A stretch of DNA of 64,000 nt from contig NZ_JANBBF010000008.1 of assembly GCF_024648885.1 (NCBI RefSeq), forward strand, positions 434,001 through 498,000. The letters run 5' to 3'. Positions 25,355 to 33,193 of the stretch are shown here, piece after piece. The DNA is from Prauserella salsuginis (lineage in GTDB: Bacteria > Actinomycetota > Actinomycetes > Mycobacteriales > Pseudonocardiaceae). Every line of letters starts with the position of its first letter. Position 1 is the first letter of the stretch. The translations under genes and the position numbers were made by a program. The notes under the pieces are model-generated. The model was not told the origin of the DNA. It saw only the letters and a list, made by a program, of their open reading frames with translations, and ran no database searches.

Positions 25355-25641
25355 CGCTCCACTCAATTCTTCACATCGGCGGCCGGTCGCGTCTCCCACC
25401 GGTTCCGCCGTGCCGGGGGCCGTACGCGGTGACGGCCCGATGAACGCCGGTGAACCAGGCCGCTCACGCGGCTCATTCAACATCATCGTCACCGGGCCGT
25501 GGGCCGCCTGACCGGTTCCCACACGAACGGCGGAAGCCGGTTACGGAACGCGCCCGTAGATGACACGTCCGGGTGGCACCCTAGAAGGGTGAGAGCCCGG
25601 GCCGGCGGAGCGACACGCCGCGCCGTCACGGCGGCCGCCGA

Positions 25642-25673
25642 TGCCGGTCGCGTGCCCATGGCCGCGACCGGCA
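25642..25673 (-). terminator. Hairpin terminator after the racemase gene
   Basis: Perfect 11-bp stem (TGCCGGTCGCG with CGCGACCGGCA) and a 10-base loop, nine bp beyond the stop of the alpha-methylacyl-CoA racemase gene. The rest of the 25355-25681 gap shows no gene. Confidence 0.75.
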
Positions 25674-25681
25674 CCCGCACC

Positions 25682-26824
25682 TCACGCGACGGCGCCGGCC
25701 TCCCGTAACGCGGCGATGGCGTCGCCGTCGTAGCCGAACTCGCCCAGCACCTCGGCCGTGTCCGCACCCGCCGGATGCGGCGCCTGCGGCTCCGGCGCCG
25801 GCGTGCGGCCGAACTTCGGCCCCGGCGCGGGCTGCACCATCCCGCCGACCTCTGCGAACGTCCCGCGGGCGACGTTGTGCGGGTGGTCGGCGGCTTCCTC
25901 CGGCGTGAGCACCGGCGTCAGGCACGCGTCGGTACCCGCGGCCTTGGCGACCAGCTCGTCGCGGGAGTACTTCCCGATCGCCTCGGCCAGGATCTCCCGG
26001 AGCTTCGGCCACTGCGACTGGTCCAGGTGCAGCGGCAGCGACTCGGCGTCGAGTTCGAGCACCTCCACCAGCGCGGCCCAGAACCGCATCTCGATCGCGC
26101 CGACGGCCACGTACCGGCCGTCGGCGCAGGCGTAGGTGTCGTAGAACGGCGCGCCCCCGTCGAGGAGGTTCGCGCCCCGCTCCCCACTCCACGCACCGGC
26201 CGCCTTCATGCCGTACAGCTGCGTGGTCAGCAGCGCCGACCCGTCGACCATCGACGCGTCGACGACCTGCCCCACACCGGAGGACATGCGTTCGTAGAGC
26301 GCCGCGAGCACACCCATCGCGAGGTACAGCCCGCCGCCACCGAAATCGCCGAGATAGTTCACCGGCGCCACCGGCTTGTCGCCTGCCCTGCCGATGGTGG
26401 ACAGGGCGCCGGAGAGTCCGATGTAGTTGATGTCGTGCCCCGCGACCGGCGCGAGCGGGCCGTCCTGGCCCCAGCCGGTGATGCGCCCGTACACCAGGCG
26501 CGGGTTCCGCGCGTGCACCTGCTCCGGCCCCAGTCCCATGCGCTCGGCGACGCCGGGCCGGAACCCTTCGATGAGCACGTCGGCCCGCTCCGCCAGCGAC
26601 AGCACCACCTCGACGCCGTCCGGCGTCTTGGTGTCGACGCCGATCGTGCGGCGACTCCGCGTGAGCGGGTCGTTCGGAATACCGAGCACGTCCGCCCCCG
26701 GACTCGCCCGGTCCACGCGCACGACGTCGGCGCCGAGGTCGGCCAGCATCGTGGCCGCGAACGGAGCCGGTGCGAGACCGGCCAGTTCGATCACGGTCAG
26801 CCCGCCGAGAGGTCCAGCGTTCAT
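25682..26824 (-). CDS. Alpha-methylacyl-CoA racemase (CaiB/BaiF CoA-transferase fold)
   Basis: 380 residues from ATG 26824 (AAAGGTG six bases upstream; GTG 26833 is an alternative). LTVIELAGLAPAPFAATMLADLGADVVRVDR is the family III CoA-transferase N-terminus. The racemase-specific catalytic pair is visible: His in VAGHDINYIGLSGAL and Asp in PVNYLGDFGGGGLYLAMGVLAALYER, which distinguishes it from true transferases. C-terminal IGKYSRDELVAKAAGTDACLTPVLTPEEAADHPH is typical. It epimerises 2-methylacyl-CoA thioesters, a step needed for sterol or branched-chain fatty-acid side chains before beta-oxidation. It follows the acyl-CoA dehydrogenase gene and shares its divergent TetR promoter region. Confidence 0.9.
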   Translation of the reverse strand: MNAGPLGGLTVIELAGLAPAPFAATMLADLGADVVRVDRASPGADVLGIPNDPLTRSRRTIGVDTKTPDGVEVVLSLAERADVLIEGFRPGVAERMGLGPEQVHARNPRLVYGRITGWGQDGPLAPVAGHDINYIGLSGALSTIGRAGDKPVAPVNYLGDFGGGGLYLAMGVLAALYERMSSGVGQVVDASMVDGSALLTTQLYGMKAAGAWSGERGANLLDGGAPFYDTYACADGRYVAVGAIEMRFWAALVEVLELDAESLPLHLDQSQWPKLREILAEAIGKYSRDELVAKAAGTDACLTPVLTPEEAADHPHNVARGTFAEVGGMVQPAPGPKFGRTPAPEPQAPHPAGADTAEVLGEFGYDGDAIAALREAGAVA

Positions 26825-26852
26825 GGATGTCACCTTTCCGCCGCGGGCCGGC

Positions 26853-28010
26853 TCACAGCGTCCTGGAGATGATGTCCTTCATGATCTCGCTGGTCCCACC
26901 GAAGATCCGCGAGATGCGCATGTCGGCCCAGGCGCGCGCGACGGGGTACTCCATCATGTAGCCGTAGCCGCCGAACAGCTGTACGCAGTCGTCGATGACG
27001 CGGTTGGCCCGCTCGGTGGTCCACAGCTTCGCCATGGCGGCGCCCTGCACGTCGAGGTCGCCGCGCAGATGCCGTTCGATGCACTGGTCGAGGAACGCGC
27101 GGGACACCGCTACCTCGGTGGCCGCGTCGGCCAGGGTGAACTTGGTGTTCTGGAACTTCGACAGCGGCCTGCCGAACGCCTCGCGTTCGTGGGTGTAGGC
27201 GATGGTCTGGTCCACCGCCGCCTCCATCCCGGCCACCGCGGTGACGGCGATCAGCAGCCGTTCCTGCGGCAGCTGCTGCATCAGCTGGAAGAAGCCCAGG
27301 CCCTCCTGGTCCCCGAGCAGATTGGCGACGGGCACCCGGACGTCGTCGAAGAACAGCTCGGCCGTGTCCTGCCCCTTCAGACCGATCTTGTCGAGCACGC
27401 GGCCGCGGCGGAACCCCGCCGCCGACGTCGGAACGGCGATCAGCGACATGCCCTTGGCCCCGGCGTCGGGATCGGGATCGGTCTTGCACGCCACCACGAC
27501 GAAGTCGGCCATCGCGCCGTTGGTGATGAACGTCTTGGCACCGTTGATGACGTACTCGTCACCGTCTCGCACCGCGCGCGTCGTGATGCCCTGCAGGTCC
27601 GATCCGGTGCCCGGTTCGGTCATGGCGATCGCGCCGATCCACTCGCCGCTCGCGAGTTTGGGAAGCCACTCACGCTTCTTCTCCTCGGCCGCGTAGGCGA
27701 GCAGGTAGTGGGCCACGATCCCGTTGTGCACGGACACGCCCCACGCGCTGTCACCGCTGCGGGCCTGCTCCTCGTAGAGCACCGTCTCGTGCGCGAAGCT
27801 GCCGCCACCGCCGCCGTACTCCTCGGGGACGGACAGGCACAGCAGACCGATCTCGCCCGCTTTGGTCCAGACCTCCCGGTCGATCTGCTTGTTCTCGATC
27901 CACCGGTCCTGATGCGGGGTGAGCTCCTTCTGGCAGAACGACCGCGCCATCTCGCGGAAGTCGTCGAGCTCCTCGGTCAGCCACGGGCTCCTGGGCAGTT
28001 GCAGCGGCAC
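26853..28010 (-). CDS. Acyl-CoA dehydrogenase
   Basis: 385 residues, GTG 28010 with AAGGAGG six bases upstream. All family motifs are present: IGLLCLSVPEEYGGGGGSFAHETVLYEEQAR, AIAMTEPGTGSDLQGITTRAV (about 135-155), YVINGAKTFITNGAMADFVVVACKT, AYTHEREAFGRPLSKFQNTKFTLAD, and the C-terminal QLFGGYGYMMEYPVARAWADMRISRIFGGTSEIMKDIISRTL. It looks like a normal active homotetrameric dehydrogenase for medium to long acyl-CoA; the exact chain length cannot be told. It probably forms an operon with the racemase downstream (28 bp) and is divergent from a TetR gene with twin operators in between. Confidence 0.9.
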   Translation of the reverse strand: MPLQLPRSPWLTEELDDFREMARSFCQKELTPHQDRWIENKQIDREVWTKAGEIGLLCLSVPEEYGGGGGSFAHETVLYEEQARSGDSAWGVSVHNGIVAHYLLAYAAEEKKREWLPKLASGEWIGAIAMTEPGTGSDLQGITTRAVRDGDEYVINGAKTFITNGAMADFVVVACKTDPDPDAGAKGMSLIAVPTSAAGFRRGRVLDKIGLKGQDTAELFFDDVRVPVANLLGDQEGLGFFQLMQQLPQERLLIAVTAVAGMEAAVDQTIAYTHEREAFGRPLSKFQNTKFTLADAATEVAVSRAFLDQCIERHLRGDLDVQGAAMAKLWTTERANRVIDDCVQLFGGYGYMMEYPVARAWADMRISRIFGGTSEIMKDIISRTL

Positions 28011-28047
28011 GGCGGGCCTCCTTGATCACCTGGCACTGGGGTGGAAA

Positions 28048-28080
28048 ACATTCCGCATGGAATGTAAGTTCCGATCGGAA
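28048..28080. promoter_or_regulatory. Twin operators between acyl-CoA dehydrogenase and TetR genes
   Basis: Two palindromes lie 18 bp apart centre to centre: ACATTCCGCATGGAATGT at 28048-28065 (7-bp arms) and TTCCGATCGGAA at 28069-28080 (perfect). Both contain TTCCGnnnGGAAT. The placement in a divergent promoter region makes them the likely binding site of the adjacent TetR protein, controlling both directions. Confidence 0.75.
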
Positions 28081-28128
28081 TCTACAACCACCGTCCCAGC
28101 CGGTAAAGGGGGCACAGGTGATGCGCTC

Positions 28129-28773
28129 ATGACCACGACGCCACCGACACCGCCGTCGTCCTCGCGCACGCCCTCGTCCGCGCGGGCACACCGCACCCAG
28201 GCGGAGCGGCGCGCACAGACCCGCGCGGCCCTGCTCGACGCCACCATCGAATGCCTGGTGGAGCTGGGGTATCCACGCACCTCGATGCAGGAGATATGCG
28301 CGCGCGCCGGAGTCTCGAAAGGCGCGTTCCAGCACCACTTCGCCTCCAAGTCCGATCTCATGGCCTCGGCGGTGGAACACCTGACGACCAGGCTGCAGCG
28401 CAGGCGTGCACCGGAGGCCAAGGAACTGCCCGAGGGGCCGGACCGCATCGCCGCCGCGATCGACCTGCTGTGGGACTCCTACTCCGGAACCCTCGCCACG
28501 GCCGCGATGGAACTCTGGATCGCCGCACGCACCGACCCCGAACTGCGCAGCGCGATCCGGCCGGTCGACCGCGCACTGGGCCGGTCGACCCTGGAACTGC
28601 TCACGGGGTTGTCGGGCCACCTGCCCGAGGAGCGGATGCAGACACTGTTCTGGCTCACGGTGAACCTGACCCGGGGCCTGGCCCTCGACGCCGAGCTCGG
28701 CGGTGATCCGCGCCGCCGGGAGCAGCTGCTCGCCGAGTGGAAGCGCATCGCGACGCTGCACTTCGGCGAATGA
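28129..28773 (+). CDS. TetR-family regulator of the acyl-CoA dehydrogenase/racemase pair
   Basis: 214 residues from ATG 28129. A Pro/Ser/Thr-rich N-terminal 20 residues precede the TetR helix-turn-helix: RTQAERRAQTRAALLDATIECLVELGYPRTSMQEICARAGVSKGAFQHHFASKSDLMAS (about 22-80). The ligand domain is GPDRIAAAIDLLWDSYSGTLATAAMELWIAARTDPELR. It faces the acyl-CoA dehydrogenase gene across the twin operators, so it probably represses that pair and itself in response to an acyl-CoA. It is not KstR: the recognition helix and the operator differ. Confidence 0.85.
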   Translation: MTTTPPTPPSSSRTPSSARAHRTQAERRAQTRAALLDATIECLVELGYPRTSMQEICARAGVSKGAFQHHFASKSDLMASAVEHLTTRLQRRRAPEAKELPEGPDRIAAAIDLLWDSYSGTLATAAMELWIAARTDPELRSAIRPVDRALGRSTLELLTGLSGHLPEERMQTLFWLTVNLTRGLALDAELGGDPRRREQLLAEWKRIATLHFGE

Positions 28774-28955
28774 CTCTGCGGTGAATGACGCCGCACTCCG
28801 GTGAGTGCTGCGCTTCGGTGAAGAAGGCCCCGCCGCGGATCTGCCTCCCTGCGGCGCCCGAGCTCGGCCACTGCGGGGCACCCCGGTGGCGCCACGGTGT
28901 CGTCGCGGGTGAACGCGCCCGCAGCCTTGCGGGGATTGCATTCGGCGGTAAGGTA

Positions 28956-28969
28956 TTACTCGCGAGTAA
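28956..28969. promoter_or_regulatory. 14-bp palindrome in the gabD2 promoter region
   Basis: TTACTCGCGAGTAA is a perfect 14-bp palindrome ending 27 bp before the gabD2 GTG. A dimeric repressor such as a TetR or other helix-turn-helix protein would fit such a site. The right half plus flank (GCGAGTAACA) recurs upstream of fadD15 at about 50.09 kb. Confidence 0.6.
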
Positions 28970-28996
28970 CAGTTTTTTGGCTCCCCGGAGGCTCCC

Positions 28997-30619
28997 GTGA
29001 CCAGCACCGTGCCGAACACGCCCAGCCACCCCGGCTCCACGGCCGGCCCCGCTGACCCTGTCGGCGGGGTGTCCGGGGCGCCTGCCCGGCGGCGTGCCGA
29101 GCAGCTCACCCACCGGGTCGCCACCGGCATGGACGCAGCACCGGTGACGATGTCCGCTCCGTTCACCGGTCAGCCGATCACCCCGCTGCCACAGGCGGCC
29201 GACGCCGAGGTCCGGCAGGTGTTCACCCGGGCACGCGAGGTGCAGCCGTCCTGGGCCGAATGGCCCGCGCGGGAGCGCCAGCGCGTGCTGCTGCGGCTGG
29301 CCGATCTGGTTTTGGCCCACCAGGACGAGGTTCTCGACCTGGTGCAGGTCGAAGCGGGCAAGGCGAGGATCGACGCCTTCGACGAGGTGAGCGCGACCGC
29401 CCTGGTCGCCTCGTACTACGGAAAGCACAGCGCGCGGCTGCTCGCCCCACGCCGGGCCGCGGGTGCGCTGCCGCTGCTGACGAAGGCCAGCGAGGTCCGC
29501 CACCCCAAGGGCGTCGTCGGGGTCGTCTCGCCGTGGAACTATCCGCTCGCGCTGACGGCGATGGACGTACTGCCTGCCCTGGCCGCGGGCAACGCGATCG
29601 TGCAGAAGCCCGACAACCAGACGGCGCTGTCGGCGCTGTGGCTGCACGAGCTCGCCGAGCAGGCCGGGCTGCCCGCCGACGTCTGGCAGATCGTGCTGGG
29701 ACGCGGATCGACCATCGGCGACGCGATCGTCGAGGAATCGGACTACGTATGCTTCACCGGCTCGACGCCCACGGGCAAACGGCTGGCCGGGCAGATCGCC
29801 GAGCGGCTCACCGGCTATTCCCTGGAACTCGGCGGCAAGAATCCGATGGTCGTGCTGCCGGACGCCGACGTCCGTAAAGCCGCCGCCGGTGCCGTCACCG
29901 CGTGTTTCTCGTCGGCGGGCCAGCTGTGCGTGTCGGTCGAGCGGATCTACGTGCATGAGAGCATCCACGACGAATTCGTCCGCGCACTGGCCGAACGGAC
30001 CGGGGGGCTCACGCTCGGTGCAGGCCTCGACTACCACGCCGGCATGGGCTCGCTCACCTCCCAGGACCAGCTGACCACAGTGGCAGCACACGTGGACGAC
30101 GCCCGCGCGGCCGGAGCGACCGTCGTCACGGGCGGGGCGCCGAGGCCGGACCTGGGCCCCCTGTTCTACGAGCCGACAGTGCTCACCGGCGTCACCGAGC
30201 AGGCGAAGCTGTTCCGCGAGGAGACGTTCGGCCCGGTCGTGGCCGTGTACTCCTACTCGGACGTCGACGAGGCGGTCGCACGCGCCAACGACACCGAGTT
30301 CGGCCTCAACGCGAGCGTGTGGACCCGTGACTCCCGCCGCGGCGAGGAGGTCGCCCGGCGGATCAAGGCCGGCACCGTCAACGTCAACGAGGGCTACGCC
30401 GCCACGTTCGGCACCGTCGGGGTGCCGATGGGCGGCATGAAGGAGTCCGGCGTCGGCAGGCGCAACAGCGCCGAAGGGCTGCTCAAGTACACCGAGGCCC
30501 AGGCGGTGGCCGTGCAACGCGGCCTGCGGCTCCGCCCGTTCCGCGGAATGCCGCCGCGCCTGTGGGCCAAGGCCATGTCGGCCGGTATCGCGGCGCTGCG
30601 GCGACTCCCCCGCCGCTGA
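28997..30619 (+). CDS. gabD2: NADP-dependent succinate-semialdehyde dehydrogenase (GabD2-like)
   Basis: 540 residues, GTG 28997 with CCGGAGG upstream. Aldehyde dehydrogenase fold: HPKGVVGVVSPWNYPLALTAMDVLPALAAGNAIVQKPDNQTALSALW (cofactor site), FTGSTPTGKRLAGQIAERLTGYSLELGGKNPMVVL (catalytic Glu in LELGGK), SSAGQLCVSVERIYVHESI (catalytic Cys), and FREETFGPVVAVYSYSDVDEAVARANDTEFGLNASVWT. The ASYYGKHSARLL and C-terminal RPFRGMPPRLWAKAM segments match the Rv1731 (GabD2) subgroup. It oxidises succinate semialdehyde to succinate. The first 40 residues are a non-conserved extension. It stands alone between the TetR gene and a terminator. Confidence 0.87.
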   Translation: MTSTVPNTPSHPGSTAGPADPVGGVSGAPARRRAEQLTHRVATGMDAAPVTMSAPFTGQPITPLPQAADAEVRQVFTRAREVQPSWAEWPARERQRVLLRLADLVLAHQDEVLDLVQVEAGKARIDAFDEVSATALVASYYGKHSARLLAPRRAAGALPLLTKASEVRHPKGVVGVVSPWNYPLALTAMDVLPALAAGNAIVQKPDNQTALSALWLHELAEQAGLPADVWQIVLGRGSTIGDAIVEESDYVCFTGSTPTGKRLAGQIAERLTGYSLELGGKNPMVVLPDADVRKAAAGAVTACFSSAGQLCVSVERIYVHESIHDEFVRALAERTGGLTLGAGLDYHAGMGSLTSQDQLTTVAAHVDDARAAGATVVTGGAPRPDLGPLFYEPTVLTGVTEQAKLFREETFGPVVAVYSYSDVDEAVARANDTEFGLNASVWTRDSRRGEEVARRIKAGTVNVNEGYAATFGTVGVPMGGMKESGVGRRNSAEGLLKYTEAQAVAVQRGLRLRPFRGMPPRLWAKAMSAGIAALRRLPRR

Positions 30620-30626
30620 CGCTCGC

Positions 30627-30660
30627 CCCTGCCGGGCCGAGGGCCACCGGCTCGGCAGGG
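30627..30660 (+). terminator. Hairpin after gabD2
   Basis: 8-bp stem CCCTGCCG/CGGCAGGG enclosing a partly paired GC-rich interior, starting eight bp after the gabD2 stop. Confidence 0.55.
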
Positions 30661-30762
30661 CGCGCCGCCCGCGTCAGCCGGCTTCTCCCAACAGTCCGCG
30701 GTCGTATGCGGCGGCCACAGCCTCGGCCCCGCGACGCACGCCGGTTCATGATGCGGGACTGC

Positions 30763-30788
30763 CTCGTTCACGGGTGACTGTGAACGAG
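30763..30788. other. Small hairpin in the gabD2/DUF397 spacer
   Basis: Perfect 9-bp stem CTCGTTCAC/GTGAACGAG with an 8-base loop, between two convergent genes that each have their own terminator hairpin. Its role is unclear; it could be a second termination signal. Confidence 0.45.
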
Positions 30789-30850
30789 ACGATCGCCGCA
30801 AGGCCGGACCCGCGGCATCGGGCGATCACGTCGCTCGCGCCTGCCGCGGG

Positions 30851-30890
30851 CCCTTACCCGCCGCCTTACGCGACCCGCAGCGGGTAAGGG
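30851..30890 (-). terminator. Hairpin terminator after the DUF397 gene
   Basis: Perfect 11-bp stem CCCTTACCCGC/GCGGGTAAGGG with an 18-base loop, immediately beyond the DUF397 stop. Confidence 0.75.
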
Positions 30891-30891
30891 A

Positions 30892-31140
30892 TCAAGGACG
30901 GTCGAGTACGCCGCTGCGCGCGGCCGTCAACAGCACGTCCCATTCGGACGCCGTCATCCGCAGCATGCCGCCCGCGGGATTCTTCGAGTCCCGCACCGCC
31001 GTTCCGCCGGGGGTGAACGCCACTTCGACGCAGTCGTTGCCGCCACCGCTGTAGCTGCTCTTGCGCCATGCGAGCGCGCCGGGCTCGATCCCGTGCGAGC
31101 TGTCCGACACGCTGCAGTGGGAGGACGGGGCGCTGGCCAT
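30892..31140 (-). CDS. DUF397 protein
   Basis: 82 residues, start ATG 31140 with AAGGAG upstream. ALAWRKSSYSGGGNDCVEVAF, then VRDSKNPAGGMLRMTASEWDVLLTAARSGVLD, is the full DUF397 signature. In actinomycetes these small proteins are nearly always encoded after an XRE/Scr1-type regulator; several pairs act as regulator/antagonist couples affecting development or antibiotic production. Here the partner lies 22 bp upstream. Confidence 0.92.
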   Translation of the reverse strand: MASAPSSHCSVSDSSHGIEPGALAWRKSSYSGGGNDCVEVAFTPGGTAVRDSKNPAGGMLRMTASEWDVLLTAARSGVLDRP

Positions 31141-31162
31141 GTGTTCTCCTTGTCGATCCGTT

Positions 31163-32023
31163 TCAGTTGTCGTGTTTCTCGAACCGCCGCGCGGCGGCCT
31201 CGATCATGTCCAGCGAATCATCGGGGTTGGCGGCCGCAGCGCGCAAATGGTCGAACATGAGCGCATAGCGATGCACTTCGGCGCTGTCCTCGAGATACAG
31301 CCCGCCATTCGTGCTGTCGACGTAGACGACGTCCTGATCGGCCTGTTCCGGAAATCCGAGAATGAGAAACGGGCCCTCCATTCCCGGATGGGCACCACCG
31401 CCGAACGGAACGACCTGAATCGTCGCGTGTGGCAACGCCGCGACGTCGAGCATGCGCCACAGCTGTTCGGCCATGACCTCCACGCCGCCGACGGCCCGAT
31501 GCAGCACGGCCTCGTCCATCACCGCCCAGTACTCGGGCGGATGTGCGTCCTGCAGTAACGCCTGCCGTTCCATCCGCGCCTCGACCCGGCGATCGACCTC
31601 GCTCTCGGTGGCGTCGGGCCGCATCGCTCGGATCACCGCACGGGCGTACCGGCGCGTCTGCAGTAGGCCCGGTACGAGCAGCGCCTGGTACGCCCGCAGC
31701 GAGGCGGCGTCCGCTTCGAGCCCGACGAACGTGCCGGTGAAGACCTCGTTGTAGGCGTGCCACCAGCCGCGTTTGCGTGCCTCCCGCGCCAGCTGCACCA
31801 GCGCGTCGGCGTCTTCCCCCGTGACGCCGTACAGCCCCAGCATGTCGCGCGCATCCCGCGGGGTGACCCCGACGTGGCCGGTCTCGACCCGGCTCACCTT
31901 GGATGCGGAGCATTCCAGCCGTTCGGCCACGTCGTCGATCGTCAACTCCGCGGCCTCCCGCAGCCTGCGCAGTTCTCCGGCCAGCCTGCGGCGGCGCACG
32001 GTCGGGCCCTGACCACGCGTCAT
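31163..32023 (-). CDS. XRE-family regulator with DUF5753 (Scr1-type)
   Basis: 286 residues, ATG 32023 with a GGAGG-type ribosome site. The N-terminal helix-turn-helix (about 8-65) reads RRRRLAGELRRLREAAELTIDDVAERLECSASKVSRVETGHVGVTPRDARDMLGLYGV. DUF5753 follows with AYQALLVPGLLQTRRYARAVIRAM, EARMERQALL, WAVMDEAVLHRAVGG, LPHATIQVVPFGGGAHPGMEGPFLILGF and VYVDSTNGGLYLE. It is the DNA-binding member of the XRE/DUF397 pair that follows. Target promoters are unknown. Confidence 0.93.
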   Translation of the reverse strand: MTRGQGPTVRRRRLAGELRRLREAAELTIDDVAERLECSASKVSRVETGHVGVTPRDARDMLGLYGVTGEDADALVQLAREARKRGWWHAYNEVFTGTFVGLEADAASLRAYQALLVPGLLQTRRYARAVIRAMRPDATESEVDRRVEARMERQALLQDAHPPEYWAVMDEAVLHRAVGGVEVMAEQLWRMLDVAALPHATIQVVPFGGGAHPGMEGPFLILGFPEQADQDVVYVDSTNGGLYLEDSAEVHRYALMFDHLRAAAANPDDSLDMIEAAARRFEKHDN

Positions 32024-32243
32024 CGCTCACCTCCACTCGTGCCGCGCCCCATCTAACCACCGAGCGCGCCGAAAAGAAGGTGCCGGTGAATCACGTCGGC
32101 ACTCCGTGTTCGCGACCATTCCGAGAACTGCAAATTGCATTTCCGCGAAATGTCGACCGGTAGCACCGCAGTCCACGCGGACACCACCCGCGAAAACACT
32201 CGAGCCGCGCGCCGGCCGGGTCACCACATGCGCGGCGCGTGGA

Positions 32244-33146
32244 CTAGAGGACGCGGACCAGGCCTTCCTGGACGACGGTCGCGATGTGGCCGCCGTCGTG
32301 GGCGAAGAACCGGCCCGTGGCCAGACCGCGCGCCCCGGAGGCGGTCGGCGAGGTGCTGTCGTAGAGGAACCATTCGTCGGCCCGGAACGGGCGGTGGAAC
32401 CACAGTGCGTGGTCGAGACTGGCTCCGAGCACCCGGTCGAACTCCCAGTACACGTCGTGTTCGGCGAGCACGGAGTCCAGCAGCGTGAGGTCCGAGGCGT
32501 AGGTCAGCACGCAGACGTGCAGCAGCGGGTCGTCCGGGAGCACGCCGTCGGCCTTCATCCACACCCGGTTGCGGCCTTCCCAGTCGCCGGTCTCGCGGGT
32601 CACCCACGGCGGCTGGTTGACGTACCGCATGTCCAGCGGCCGCGGGCCGGCACGCAGGGCGAGCGTGTCGGCGTACGGGGCGACGCGCTCGGCGAGCGTC
32701 GGAAGCGTCTCGGGAGCCGGCACGTCCGGCATCTCCCCCGAGTGCTCCACGCCGTCCTCGGCCAGCTGGAACGACGCCGACAGCGTGAAGATCGCCTTGC
32801 CGTGCTGGACCGCCACGACCCGCCGCGTGGTGAAGGACCGACCGTCTCGGACCCGGTCGACCTCGTACACGATCGGCACGGCCGGATCGCCGCCGCGGAT
32901 GAAGTAGGCGTGCAGCGAGTGCACGTGACGCTCGGCAGGCACCGTGCGGCCTGCGGCGACGAGAGCCTGCCCTGCGACCTGCCCGCCGAACACGCGGGTC
33001 GGCGAGTTCGGCGGGCTCACCCCGCGGAAGATGTTCTCCTCGATCTTCTCGAGGTCGAGGAGATTCACCAACCGGTCCAGCACCGGCTGCCCACCGCCCG
33101 AGTCGTCGCCGGGTTCCGATGCCGCCGCGCGCGCCAGTTCCGTCAT
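32244..33146 (-). CDS. tesB: Acyl-CoA thioesterase II (TesB)
   Basis: 300 residues, double hot-dog fold. The N-terminal repeat contains IFRGVSPPNSPTRVFGGQVAGQALVAAGRTVPAERHVHSLHAYFIRGGDP and RVRDGRSFTTRRVVAVQHGKAIFTLSASFQ. The C-terminal repeat contains the catalytic-triad Asp region LTYASDLTLLDSVL and ASLDHALWFHRPFRADEWFLYDSTSPTASGARGLATGRFF. It hydrolyses medium/long acyl-CoA to free acid and CoA. Encoded alone, with pyruvate kinase 47 bp downstream on the same strand. Confidence 0.93.
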   Translation of the reverse strand: MTELARAAASEPGDDSGGGQPVLDRLVNLLDLEKIEENIFRGVSPPNSPTRVFGGQVAGQALVAAGRTVPAERHVHSLHAYFIRGGDPAVPIVYEVDRVRDGRSFTTRRVVAVQHGKAIFTLSASFQLAEDGVEHSGEMPDVPAPETLPTLAERVAPYADTLALRAGPRPLDMRYVNQPPWVTRETGDWEGRNRVWMKADGVLPDDPLLHVCVLTYASDLTLLDSVLAEHDVYWEFDRVLGASLDHALWFHRPFRADEWFLYDSTSPTASGARGLATGRFFAHDGGHIATVVQEGLVRVL

Positions 33147-33193
33147 GGCCCGATTCTTTCACCGCCGCGGCGGAGCGACCGGGCGGACACACC

